From the NCBI RefSeq assembly GCF_900168195.1, contig NZ_FUYX01000005.1:62001-126000 (forward strand): 64,000 bases of DNA. Direction: 5' to 3'. Every line of letters begins with the position of its first letter. Position 1 is the stretch's first letter. The stretch comes from Allobosea thiooxidans. GTDB lineage: Bacteria; Pseudomonadota; Alphaproteobacteria; Rhizobiales; Beijerinckiaceae. The translations under genes were made by a program, and so were the position numbers. Below are positions 25,994-34,734 of the stretch, in pieces. The notes under the pieces are model-generated. The model had not been told where the DNA came from, searched no databases, and saw nothing but the letters and a program-made list of their open reading frames with translations.

Positions 25994-27001
25994 TCAGCCG
26001 GCGATCTCATCCACCGGTCGGACCAGTTGCGGGCCCATGTGCAGGTAGCGCGTCGCCCGGCGTTTGGCGGCGATATCGGCCCAAACGCGCTCGACCTCGA
26101 CCGCGGTCAGCTTCGCCGCGGCGCCGACCGCTTCGGCGGAGAGGCCATTGTTCAGGCCGTAGAGGCACAGATCCATGCGGTCATAGGGCAGGGAGAAGTA
26201 GAACTCCTCCTGCGTCTGCGCCAGCGAGAAGGTGTCGGTCGTCGGCGGGCGGCGGCGGATCTCCTCGGGAACGCCGAGTTCGGCGGCGAGCGCGTAGACC
26301 TGGCTCTTGTAGAGATGAGCGATCGGCTTGACGTCGGCCGCGCCGTCGCCGTTCTTGACGAAGAAGCCCTGGTCGTATTCGAGCCGGTTCGGCGTGCCGA
26401 GCACGGCGAAGTTCAGCCGGTCGGCGTGGTAGTACTCGATCTGCTTGCGCGTGCGCTGCTTCATGTTGGTGGCGGCGACGACGCCGAGATAGACGGCAGG
26501 CGGCATGCGCAGCTTGGTCTGCTTGCCCTGCGGATCCTGCACCACCAGCGAGGAGATGTTGTAGCCGTCTCCCGCGAGCGAGTTGGCGATGACGATCTTC
26601 GAGGCCCAGCCGGGCCCGTATTCGGGCACCAGCTCGCGGATGAAGGCATCGCGCCGATCATAGCAGCCCATCGCCTGGAGCGACGGCCCGATATCCTCGA
26701 CCACGGCCTGGACGCCGAAGGTCTCGGCTACGAGCCGTCCGAGCCGGAGGCTTTCCGGGTCGGAGTCGTTCTCCGGCATGAACAGGCAGAACACGTTCTT
26801 GGCGCCGACGGCCCGCACCGCCAGGGCGACCGAGACGCTGGAGTCGACGCCGCCGGAGAGGCCGAGCACCAGCCCGCGCTTGCGCATGCCGCGCAGCTGC
26901 TCGCGCAGCGCCGCGACGATGCGTTCGATTTCCGCTGCGCCGTTGATCTTCAGCGTGTCGGCCGAGAAGGCGGGGCCGCGGGTGGCAGGAGAGATGTTCA
27001 T
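25994..27001 (-). CDS. nadE: NAD synthetase-like ATP pyrophosphatase
   Basis: This 335-residue protein has the PP-loop GLVLGLSGGVDSSVSVALAV near residue 45 and the NadE-type stretch around residues 220-260 (GTPNRLEYDQGFFVKNGDGA, then DVKPIAHLYKSQVYALAAELGVPEEI). It has no nitrilase-type glutaminase domain, so it would use ammonia. True NadE makes NAD from deamido-NAD. Here it overlaps the AMP-ligase gene by four bases in a leftward run with an acyl carrier protein and an asparagine synthetase, so a specialised amide-forming role is possible. Whether it is the cell's housekeeping NadE cannot be told from this window. Confidence 0.82.
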   Translation of the reverse strand: MNISPATRGPAFSADTLKINGAAEIERIVAALREQLRGMRKRGLVLGLSGGVDSSVSVALAVRAVGAKNVFCLFMPENDSDPESLRLGRLVAETFGVQAVVEDIGPSLQAMGCYDRRDAFIRELVPEYGPGWASKIVIANSLAGDGYNISSLVVQDPQGKQTKLRMPPAVYLGVVAATNMKQRTRKQIEYYHADRLNFAVLGTPNRLEYDQGFFVKNGDGAADVKPIAHLYKSQVYALAAELGVPEEIRRRPPTTDTFSLAQTQEEFYFSLPYDRMDLCLYGLNNGLSAEAVGAAAKLTAVEVERVWADIAAKRRATRYLHMGPQLVRPVDEIAG

Positions 27002-28545
27002 TCCGCTGCTCCCAGCGTTTCGGCGGCCAGCCTGCGGCTGACCTTGCCCGTGTCGGTCTTCGGCAGCTCGCTGCGGAATTCCACGATCTTCGGCACCATG
27101 AAGTCCTCGAGATGGGCGGCGCAGTGGCGGATGATGTCCCGCTCGCTCAGGCTCTCGTCCGAGCGCACCACGACCGCGGCGATGGCGTGGCCGAGCACCG
27201 GGTCCGGCACGCCGGTCACCACCGCTTCCGCGATGCCCGGATGGGCATGGAGAACGGTTTCGACCTCCTTGGGCGCGACCTTCTCGCCGCGCGTCTTGAT
27301 GATGTCGTCCTTGCGGCCGACGAAATAGAGGAAGCCGTCCTCGTCGGTCCGGAAGAGGTCGCCGGTGTGGAGTTGCTTCTCCCAGGGAGCGGCCCCCGGG
27401 CGCAGCATCTGCTGGGTGGCCGCGTCGTTGCGCCAGTAACCCTGCATGACATGCGGGCCGCGGATGACGAGCTCGCCCGCCACGCCCGGCGGCACGCGCC
27501 GGCCGTCGTCGTCGACGACGAAGGCTTCGGTGTTGGGAATGGCGATGCCGACGGAGCCGGGCCTGCGGTCGAGCTCCTCCGGCGGCAGGTAGGTGCAGCG
27601 CTTGCACTCCGTCAGGCCGTACATCGAATAGAGCCGGACCCCGGGGAGAAGCTCGCGCAGCCGGGCGATATGCACCGGCGGCAGCGCCGCCGCGGTGTTC
27701 GAGATGTAGCGCAGGCTCGGCAGGAAGCCGGGCTCGAGATCGCGCATCTGCAGGATCAGCGCCGCCATCGTCGGCACGAGCGGGAAGCCGGTGACCTTCT
27801 CCGCGCGGATGCGCTCGAAGATCGCCTGCGGGAAGGCGAAGGACCTTTCGAGGACCAGGGTCGCGCCGAGCCGCATCGCCATCAGGAGCTGGTAGAGCCC
27901 GTAATCGAAGGCCAGCGGCAGCACGTTGAGGATGATGTCGTCGGGCTGGTTGCGCAGATAGGTGGTGATCGATTCCGCCGCCGCATCGATGTTGCGGTGG
28001 GTCATCATCACGCCCTTGGGCCGGCCGGTGGAGCCGGAGGTGTAGATCAGCATGGCCAGGTCCATGTCGATCCCGCCATGGCGAACCGGGGCGGGCGCGG
28101 CCTCGAGGCAATCCTCGAAGGCCACGGCACCTTCCGGCGTCCGGCCAGGCTCGGCCTGCGTCGCGGCGACGAAAGGCATCGGCACCGTCACCATGGTGCC
28201 GGCTTGCGTCACCACCGGCATCAGCCGCGCCTGCGTCAGGATCGCGGCGGCCTCGCAATCGTCGATGATATAGGCGAGCTTGTCGGCCTTGGTGGAGGCG
28301 TTGATCGGGCTGAAGATCGCGCCGGCCTTGAGCGCGGCGAAGATCGAAACCGCCGCTTCCCAGCAATTGTCCATGAAGACGAGGACGCGGTCGCCGCGCT
28401 TCACTCCGTTCGCGGCGAGTGCGGCGGCGAGCCGGCTGGAGAGATCGTCCAGCTCGGCATAGGTCAGCCGCTTCCGCTCCGTGACCAGAGCTGTCTTGGC
28501 GCCATGCCGCCTGGCGCTGTCGGTGACGAAACTCTCGACCCGCAT
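26998..28545 (-). CDS. AMP-forming acyl/aminoacyl ligase (ANL superfamily)
   Basis: This 515-residue enzyme has the adenylation signatures: MLIYTSGSTGRPKGVMMTHRN near residue 165, LYSMYGLTECKRCTYLPPEEL near 310, HTGDLFRTDEDGFLYFVGRKDD near 395, and LPKTDTGKVSRR near 495 with the catalytic lysine. It should activate a carboxylic acid as the adenylate and load it onto a thiol. The adjacent acyl carrier protein is the natural partner. It overlaps the NAD synthetase-like gene (ATGA) and follows the carrier gene by 24 bases. The acid cannot be predicted by eye. Confidence 0.9.
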   Translation of the reverse strand: MRVESFVTDSARRHGAKTALVTERKRLTYAELDDLSSRLAAALAANGVKRGDRVLVFMDNCWEAAVSIFAALKAGAIFSPINASTKADKLAYIIDDCEAAAILTQARLMPVVTQAGTMVTVPMPFVAATQAEPGRTPEGAVAFEDCLEAAPAPVRHGGIDMDLAMLIYTSGSTGRPKGVMMTHRNIDAAAESITTYLRNQPDDIILNVLPLAFDYGLYQLLMAMRLGATLVLERSFAFPQAIFERIRAEKVTGFPLVPTMAALILQMRDLEPGFLPSLRYISNTAAALPPVHIARLRELLPGVRLYSMYGLTECKRCTYLPPEELDRRPGSVGIAIPNTEAFVVDDDGRRVPPGVAGELVIRGPHVMQGYWRNDAATQQMLRPGAAPWEKQLHTGDLFRTDEDGFLYFVGRKDDIIKTRGEKVAPKEVETVLHAHPGIAEAVVTGVPDPVLGHAIAAVVVRSDESLSERDIIRHCAAHLEDFMVPKIVEFRSELPKTDTGKVSRRLAAETLGAAE

Positions 28546-28569
28546 GACCTGATCCCCCAGCCCTGTCCG

Positions 28570-28830
28570 CTACGCCGTCGCGGGCGTCTTCGAGGCGACG
28601 AAGGCGGTGATGCGCGCGAGCGAATCGAGATTGGCCGGCACGATGTCGGCATCGGCGACGGCGATCCCGTAGCGGTCCTCGATGAAGGCGACGAGTTCGA
28701 GAATGCCGGTGGAGTCGATGATGCCGTTCTCGATCAGCGAATCCGTGTCGGCGAGGGCCTGGCTGGTGTCGCCGAACAGGAAGTTCTCGACGACGAAGCC
28801 CTTCACGGCGTCCCTGATCGTATCGGTCAT
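28570..28830 (-). CDS. Acyl carrier protein
   Basis: This 86-residue protein has the four-helix carrier pattern, with the phosphopantetheine serine Ser40 in NGIIDSTGILELVAFIEDRYG; threonine replaces the leucine of the usual DSL. It lies between the AMP ligase and the asparagine synthetase genes, 23 bases downstream of the latter. It probably carries the acid activated by the ligase, rather than serving general fatty-acid synthesis. Confidence 0.88.
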   Translation of the reverse strand: MTDTIRDAVKGFVVENFLFGDTSQALADTDSLIENGIIDSTGILELVAFIEDRYGIAVADADIVPANLDSLARITAFVASKTPATA

Positions 28831-28853
28831 GTCTAGTCCTTTCTTGAAAGTCG

Positions 28854-30788
28854 TCAGGCGGCCTGGGAGCGGCTGTCGATACCGGTGAAGGTCTTCAGCC
28901 AGAGCTGCGTCGACAGGATGCCGACGAAAGCCGCATTGTCTCGGAAGCCGGTGGCGGGGCGCGCGCGGCATTTTTCATGCAGCTTCGCCACCGCCTTCGG
29001 GTTGAAGAGTCCGGTCGCGCCAACTGCTGCTTCGCTGAGCGCCGCTTCGACGTAATCCGCCGCGCCGGCCCCCACGAAGGAGGCGCTGTCGGGTGCGCGA
29101 TAGGGTTGCTTGGTACGCTTGCCGATGACGGGCGGCAGCATGTCGCCGGTCGCCTCCCGCAGGATGTGCTTCTCGACCAGCCCCTTGAGTTTCATCTCGG
29201 GGGGAAGGCTTGCTGCGAACTCGACGAGCTGATGGTCGAGGAAGGGGAAGCGGCCCTCGATGCCATGGGCCATCGCCATGCGGTCGCCCTGGCTGGAGAG
29301 GATGTAGCCGGGCAGCAGGAAGCGGGCTTCGAGATACTGCGCCTGATGCAGCGGATGCCAGCGCGCGAAGGCCGCCGGCAGGCGCGAGGCGAGCTCCTCG
29401 GCTGCGTCGTAGTTCGCGAGCTTGCCGCGCAGATCGCCCGAGAAGAACAGCTTGGTCGCCGCCGTGCCGTCGAAGCGTGGCCGGTGCGAGTAGAGCGGGT
29501 CGTCCGTCGCGTGGCCGTTCGCGCCGAAGAAGGAGGCGAGGTATTCCGCCGATTGCTGCTGCAGGCCCGGCAGATAGGGATAGAGCTTGCGGAACAGATG
29601 CGGCCGGATGCGGGAGCCGGGCTGGCGGGCGCAGAAGCGGCGGACCCGGTTCTCCTTGAAGATGTCGTAGCCGGCAAAGACCTCGTCCGCGCCCTCGCCG
29701 GTGAGCACCACCTTCAGGCCGGCTTCGCGCACCAGCCCGGAAAGCTTGAACAGCGGGGCCGGCGCGGTCCTGATGATCGGCCTTTCGGTGAAGCGGATCA
29801 CGTCGGGGAAGACCGCGGCGATGTCGCCCTCGCGGCAGGCGACCGCACGGTGCTCGGTGCCGAGCGCGCGCGCCATCTCCAGCTGGAAGGCGCTCTCGTC
29901 ATGCTCGGCGCTGTCGAAGGTGACCGAGAAGGTCTTGAGGCCGGCGGGCGCCATGCCGACGGCGAGCGCCGAGGTGATCGAGGAATCGAGGCCCCCGGAG
30001 AGATAGGCGCCGACCGGCACGTCGGCGCGCATGCGGATGCGGGTCGCCTCGGTCAGCAGGGCGCGCAGCTCCTCGGCCGCCTCGCGCTCGTCGGTATGCC
30101 GGGAGGGGGCGTCGCGGTCGGGATAGTCCAGGCTCCAATAGGGCCGGGTCGAGACGCTGCCGTCCTGCACGATCATCAGGCTCGCGGGCTCGAGCTCGCT
30201 GATGTCGCGGAAGGCCGTGCGGGGCGCGATCGGCGCCCAGAGCGTGAAGATCTGGTCGAGCGCGACGGGGTCGATCTCGGCCGTCACGCCCGGAACCTGG
30301 AGGAGCGCCTTGACCTCGGAGGCGAAGTAGAAACGGCCGTCCCGCTGCGTATAGAACAGCGGCCGCACGCCCATGCGGTCGCGCGCGAGCAGCATGCGCC
30401 GCCGGCGCGCATCCCAGAGCGCGAAGGCGAAATCGCCGTTGAGGACGGAGAGGCAGTCGTCTCCCATCTCGTCATAGAGATGCAGGATCACCTCGGTGTC
30501 GCTGCCGGTGCGGAACCGGCGCCCCCGGGCGCGGAGCTGCTCGCGCAGCTCGACGTAGTTGAAGATCTCGCCGTTGAAGGCGATCGTCAGCTCGCCGGTG
30601 GCGTCCGACATCGGCTGCTGGCCGTCGCCGAGCCCGACGATGGACAATCTGGCGTGGCCGAGGCCGACCTCGGGCGCGGTGAAGACGCCCTGCTCGTCGG
30701 GGCCGCGATGGGCGATCGCAGCCGTCATCCGTTCAAGGAGCGTTCTCCCATCCCGGGCTGTGCCGAAATAGCCAACGAAACCACACAT
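28854..30788 (-). CDS. asnB: Asparagine synthetase-type glutamine amidotransferase
   Basis: This 644-residue protein starts MCGFVGYFG, giving the N-terminal cysteine nucleophile of class II glutaminase domains after Met removal. IAHRGPDEQGV, RLSIVGLGDGQQPM and IAFNGEIFNY follow. The synthetase half has the PP-loop VGAYLSGGLDSSITSALAV near residue 260 and VVLTGEGADEVFAGYDIF near 355. It would adenylate a carboxylate and amidate it with glutamine-derived ammonia. I start at 30788 because Cys must follow Met; the frame is open to 30905. It heads the leftward amide/acyl gene set. Members in polysaccharide loci amidate sugars or tethered acids instead of aspartate. Confidence 0.9.
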   Translation of the reverse strand: MCGFVGYFGTARDGRTLLERMTAAIAHRGPDEQGVFTAPEVGLGHARLSIVGLGDGQQPMSDATGELTIAFNGEIFNYVELREQLRARGRRFRTGSDTEVILHLYDEMGDDCLSVLNGDFAFALWDARRRRMLLARDRMGVRPLFYTQRDGRFYFASEVKALLQVPGVTAEIDPVALDQIFTLWAPIAPRTAFRDISELEPASLMIVQDGSVSTRPYWSLDYPDRDAPSRHTDEREAAEELRALLTEATRIRMRADVPVGAYLSGGLDSSITSALAVGMAPAGLKTFSVTFDSAEHDESAFQLEMARALGTEHRAVACREGDIAAVFPDVIRFTERPIIRTAPAPLFKLSGLVREAGLKVVLTGEGADEVFAGYDIFKENRVRRFCARQPGSRIRPHLFRKLYPYLPGLQQQSAEYLASFFGANGHATDDPLYSHRPRFDGTAATKLFFSGDLRGKLANYDAAEELASRLPAAFARWHPLHQAQYLEARFLLPGYILSSQGDRMAMAHGIEGRFPFLDHQLVEFAASLPPEMKLKGLVEKHILREATGDMLPPVIGKRTKQPYRAPDSASFVGAGAADYVEAALSEAAVGATGLFNPKAVAKLHEKCRARPATGFRDNAAFVGILSTQLWLKTFTGIDSRSQAA

Positions 30789-31109
30789 GCCGAGACGTTC
30801 CGAAAGTCGCTCAATTCTTCTTGAACTATAGCCATCCGGAGGCGCGCAGGCGTTAACGGCTCCGGTTATTCCGAGCAATGGTAAATGATGACGCGAGGGA
30901 AGCAAACCGGGACGATGCTGCTCGCGCCATCTTTCTGCGCGGCGGTGCGGCCCGGCGGGACCGACGGTGCCGCCTGCGCTTGCCCGCGCGGCCTGCGTCC
31001 AGCTTCGGATTAACGCAATATTCAGGGCGGAAGGCTACCTCTACGGCACAGTTGCGGGAGGCAGAAGCGTCTCTTCCGTCTTGAGACCTGGGGTTAAGGA
31101 CGAAGCGAG
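30789..31109. other. 321-base divergent gap in the polysaccharide locus
   Basis: The gap separates the leftward asparagine synthetase set from the rightward chain-length/polymerase set, so it must hold two promoters. On the minus strand TATAGT lies near 30824-30829, but no well-spaced -35 is evident. I found no strong inverted repeat, terminator or small gene. Confidence 0.4.
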
Positions 31110-32612
31110 ATGTATGGGCCGAAGGAGTCGGAACAGCGCCAGACGCCTCGTCCGACCGGCCAGTTTCGGAACGCCAGCGCACCGGCCGATTTCGTGGTCG
31201 CTTCCGATGGTACCGTGGTCGAGGGTCGGAGCCTGTCCGCCCGTCTCGGCCAGCTCGGGCGCATCGGCATCGACGACATCCTCGCCTGGCTGCGCGCCGG
31301 GATCGGCTGGATCGCGGCGGCCATCCTCCTTTGCTTGGTGGCTGCGCTGGCCTATGCGGTGACGACGCCGCCCCGCTACACGGTCTTCACCGACATCCTG
31401 GTCGACCCCTCGAACCTCAACGTCGTGCGCGACGACGTCTTCACCTCCAACCCGCAGCGCGATGCGCAGCTCCTGGAAGTCGAGAGCAAGCTGCGGATCC
31501 TGACCTCGCGCAACGTGCTGTCGCGGGTCATCGACAAGCTCGACCTCACGCAGGACCCCGAATTCGTCAAACCGGGGCTGCTGACGCCGCTGTGGAACCT
31601 GATCTCGCCGAAGGAGGTCGCGCGCGACAACCGGCTCGCGGTGATGCGCGCGCTGAGCGAGCGCGTCGACGCCCGGCGCGAGGAACGCTCCTTCGTCGTC
31701 GTGATGCGCTTCTGGGCGGAGGATCCGGAAAAGGCCGTCACGATCTCGAACGCGATCGTCGATGCCTTCGAGGCGGAGCTCTTCCAGTCGGCCGCCGAAA
31801 GCGCCGGGCGGGTCGTGAAAAACCTGAACAACCGCCTCGACGAACTGCGCCGCAACGTCACCGAAGCGGAGCAGAAAGTCGAGGATTTCCGCCGCTCGAA
31901 AGGGCTGCAGCTGAACAATGGCGAGCCGGTCAGCGCGCGGCTCTCGAGCGAGATCGACACCCAGGTCCTCGATGCCCAGCAGCGCTTCATCCAGGCGGAG
32001 GCGCGCTACAAGCAGATGAGCGCGGCCCTGGCCGAACGACGGACCGCCAGCGCCTCGATCTTCGATTCAGCCACCATGACCAGCCTGCGGGCGCAGCTCA
32101 ACACGCTGCAGCAGCAGATCGGATCGACAAGGGCGACCTTCGGCGCGCGGCATCCGCAGATGGTTGCGGCCCTTTCGGAGCAGCAGGCCGTCGACGCGGC
32201 GCTGACGCGCGAGGCCCGGCGCATCCTCGATGGCGCGAAGGCGGAGGCCGAACGGGAGCGTGCGGCGCTGGCGACGCTGCGCGGCAAGGCCGACGACGCC
32301 AAGTCGAACGTGTTCAGCGACAATGAGGAGCAGGTGCGGCTGCGCGACCTGCAGCGCGATGCGCGGGCCAAAGCGGCGCTCTACGAAACGCATCTGGCGC
32401 GCACCCAGCAGATCAGCGAGCGGCAGCAGATCGACACCAGCAATGTCCGCGTCATCTCGCGGCCGCTGCCGCCGAAGGCGCGCAGCTGGCCGCCGCGCAC
32501 GCTGATCCTGCTCAGCGTGGCCGGCTTCCTCGGTCTCCTGCTCGGGATCACGATCGCTCTGGCACGTGGCGCGTGGCGCTATCTGCGCGATCCGCTGCCG
32601 GCCGACGCCTGA
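31110..32612 (+). CDS. Polysaccharide chain-length/export protein, Wzz/GumC-like
   Basis: This 500-residue inner-membrane protein has the Wzz architecture. The first membrane helix is at about residues 65-85 (WIAAAILLCLVAALAYAV), followed by a proline/threonine stretch and a long periplasmic coiled coil rich in Glu, Arg and Gln (residues 225-430). The last helix is near residues 468-490 (LILLSVAGFLGLLLGITIAL). No C-terminal tyrosine-kinase domain is present. It sets polymer length and links to export. It starts the rightward group and its end is 14 bases before the polymerase start. Confidence 0.87.
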   Translation: MYGPKESEQRQTPRPTGQFRNASAPADFVVASDGTVVEGRSLSARLGQLGRIGIDDILAWLRAGIGWIAAAILLCLVAALAYAVTTPPRYTVFTDILVDPSNLNVVRDDVFTSNPQRDAQLLEVESKLRILTSRNVLSRVIDKLDLTQDPEFVKPGLLTPLWNLISPKEVARDNRLAVMRALSERVDARREERSFVVVMRFWAEDPEKAVTISNAIVDAFEAELFQSAAESAGRVVKNLNNRLDELRRNVTEAEQKVEDFRRSKGLQLNNGEPVSARLSSEIDTQVLDAQQRFIQAEARYKQMSAALAERRTASASIFDSATMTSLRAQLNTLQQQIGSTRATFGARHPQMVAALSEQQAVDAALTREARRILDGAKAEAERERAALATLRGKADDAKSNVFSDNEEQVRLRDLQRDARAKAALYETHLARTQQISERQQIDTSNVRVISRPLPPKARSWPPRTLILLSVAGFLGLLLGITIALARGAWRYLRDPLPADA

Positions 32613-32626
32613 AGGCGCCGCAGGCC

Positions 32627-33961
32627 ATGCGGGAGGTCGCGCCTGGAAGGGATGGCGGAGCGGAGGGGTTCAGGGCGAGCGTCGGCCCCCTCCTGTTCAT
32701 GGCGGTCTTCCTGTTCTCCTGGATCACGCTGAGCCCTTTCGTCGACATCTCCGGCGAGGCCGTCCTCGATCAGTCGGCGCGCGAGTCGAGCCTGCTGAAC
32801 CAGCTCGTCTCGCTCGGGCTCTTCGCCTGCCTGCTCGGCTTCGGGCTCTCGCACCCGCTGCGCGGCATCATCTTTCAGCCGCATGTTCTGCTGGGGCTGA
32901 TATTTCTGTGGCTCGGCTTCGTCTCGACCGTCGTGTCGAGCTATCCCTTCCAGGGCATCAAGGGCATGGTGCTGGCCGTCATCGCCATCGTGAACGGCAG
33001 CGTCCTCCTGCTGCTGCCGCGATCGGAGAGGCAGTTCGCGAAGCTGCTCGGCCTGGGATGCCTCATCGTCCTGGCCGTTTCCTATTTCGGCATCCTGTTC
33101 AAGCCGAACCTGTCGATTCATCAGACGTCCACGGTGCTCGAGCCGATGAATGCCGGGCTGTGGCGCGGCCATTTCCGGCACAAGAACGACGCCGCCGTCG
33201 CCATGGTCGTCATGGTCCTCTTCGGGCTCTTCGCCATGAAGGTATGGTCCCGCATGGCGGGTGCAGCGATCGTCTGCCTGGCGTTCTTCTTCCTGCTCAA
33301 CACCGGGGGGAAGACGTCGACGGCGATGCTCCCGGCCGTGCTGGTCGTGGCCTGGGTCTTCGAAAGGGTGCGCGTCCTGCGCGCGCCGATCGTCATCGGC
33401 GGCATCGCGCTCTTCAACCTCTTCGCCGTGGGGTCGGCGGTCATCCGGCCGCTGGGCGAGTTCGTCTCGGAGCTCGGCATCGACGCGACCTTCACGAACC
33501 GGGCGGATATCTGGCGCCTGGCGTTCGGGGCGATCGCCGAGCAGCCCCTGACGGGCTACGGCATGAAGGGTTTCTGGCAGACCTCGCAGCTCGTCAATGG
33601 CGGCGGGGCGATCGAGACCTGGGCGGTGGCGGCCTCCCACGCGCATAATTCCTATCTCGAGATGATCCTGATGATGGGGGTGCCCGGTCTGCTGCTGACG
33701 CTGGTCTGGCTGGTCTTCCTGCCGCTCTATCATATCTCGCGCATCGATTCCGCGAACGCGCACAGCGACCTGACCCGCCTGTTCGTCAGGATATGGTTGT
33801 ATGTCCTGGCCCATGCCTGCCTGGAGAGCCTGTTCTTCGAGGGATCGAACCCGCTCTGGCTGACCTTCCTGGTCGCGATCTACGGCCTTTCTCTTCAAAC
33901 CTCCGCCGGGCTGCTGCCGGAGCCGGACGCCAAGCCGCAAAGGGCCGTCGCGCATGCCTAA
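32627..33961 (+). CDS. O-antigen ligase / Wzy-type polymerase family membrane protein
   Basis: This 444-residue protein has about 11 hydrophobic segments and the Wzy_C-type periplasmic loop. NPLWLTF and the motif HNSYLEMILMMGVPGLLLTLVWLVFLP (around residues 344-370) are typical of polymerases and O-antigen ligases. The upstream part RAGHFRHKNDAAVAMVVM also fits. It should polymerise repeat units outside the inner membrane. I choose ATG 32627, with GAAGG 11 bases upstream; the frame extends to a GTG at 32573 inside the Wzz-like gene. It overlaps the deacetylase gene by eight bases. Confidence 0.82.
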   Translation: MREVAPGRDGGAEGFRASVGPLLFMAVFLFSWITLSPFVDISGEAVLDQSARESSLLNQLVSLGLFACLLGFGLSHPLRGIIFQPHVLLGLIFLWLGFVSTVVSSYPFQGIKGMVLAVIAIVNGSVLLLLPRSERQFAKLLGLGCLIVLAVSYFGILFKPNLSIHQTSTVLEPMNAGLWRGHFRHKNDAAVAMVVMVLFGLFAMKVWSRMAGAAIVCLAFFFLLNTGGKTSTAMLPAVLVVAWVFERVRVLRAPIVIGGIALFNLFAVGSAVIRPLGEFVSELGIDATFTNRADIWRLAFGAIAEQPLTGYGMKGFWQTSQLVNGGGAIETWAVAASHAHNSYLEMILMMGVPGLLLTLVWLVFLPLYHISRIDSANAHSDLTRLFVRIWLYVLAHACLESLFFEGSNPLWLTFLVAIYGLSLQTSAGLLPEPDAKPQRAVAHA

Positions 33962-34724
33962 CCTCTCCGAAAACCTCTGGCGGAACGGCGGGATCGCGGA
34001 CCGGCTGGCGAACCGGCTGATCTGGAAGTTCGCCGGCGGGCGGCGCCCCCTGGCGACCGATGCCCCGCTGGTCTCCTTCACCTTCGACGACGTGCCGGAC
34101 AGCGCCCTGAGCGAGGGCGCCGCGATCCTCGAACGACATGGCGCGCGCGGCACCTTCTACATCGCCGGAGGCCTTGCCGGGCAGGTCGAGCCCGAGCGGG
34201 TGCTCATCTCGCCGGAGGGCTGCCGGGAGCTCGCCGCGCGCGGCCATGAGGTCGGCTGCCACACCTTCTCGCACCGCCGGATCCGCGACATTTCCGGCAG
34301 TGAGCTGCCGCGCGACCTCGACCGCAATGTCGCCTATCTCAAGGGTGCCGGCGTCGCGCGGCCGCCGGCCAATTTCGCCTTTCCCTACAATGCGGCCTGG
34401 CCGCTTGCGCGCCCCGAATTTCGCCGCCGCTTCCGCAGCTGCCGCGGCGCCGGCGAGGCGGTCAACCGCGGGGCCGTCGACCCGCTGATGCTGAAGGCGG
34501 TCGAGATCCGCCAGCCGGAGGCGGAGGCGCGGGCGCTGACACGCTGGATCGACGATGTGGCCGAGGCGCCGGGCTGGCTCGTCTTCTTCACGCACGACAT
34601 CGCGGCACGCCCGACGGCCCATGGCTGCACGCCTGAGACCTTTGAGCGGCTGGTCGCCCATGCGGTCGACCGTGGCTGCACCGTGCTGCCCGTGGACTGG
34701 GCGCTCGACCGGCTCGGCTGGTGA
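33954..34724 (+). CDS. Polysaccharide deacetylase (NodB homology domain)
   Basis: This 256-residue protein has the NodB signatures: motif 1 PLVSFTFDDVPDS with the Asp pair, motif 2 EVGCHTFSHRRIRD with the H-x3-H metal ligands, and later FAFPYNAAW and WLVFFTHDI. No signal peptide is visible, so it may act in the cytoplasm on a lipid-linked sugar or be exported another way. It removes N- or O-acetyl groups from a sugar. It overlaps the polymerase end and precedes the next glycosyltransferase by 10 bases. Confidence 0.87.
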   Translation: MPNLSENLWRNGGIADRLANRLIWKFAGGRRPLATDAPLVSFTFDDVPDSALSEGAAILERHGARGTFYIAGGLAGQVEPERVLISPEGCRELAARGHEVGCHTFSHRRIRDISGSELPRDLDRNVAYLKGAGVARPPANFAFPYNAAWPLARPEFRRRFRSCRGAGEAVNRGAVDPLMLKAVEIRQPEAEARALTRWIDDVAEAPGWLVFFTHDIAARPTAHGCTPETFERLVAHAVDRGCTVLPVDWALDRLGW

Positions 34725-34734
34725 GGAGGCCGCG

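Noticed and set aside
27112..28836. 574-codon plus-strand frame opposite the AMP ligase and carrier protein
   Set aside because: Antisense of two conserved genes; no motif, no ribosome site.
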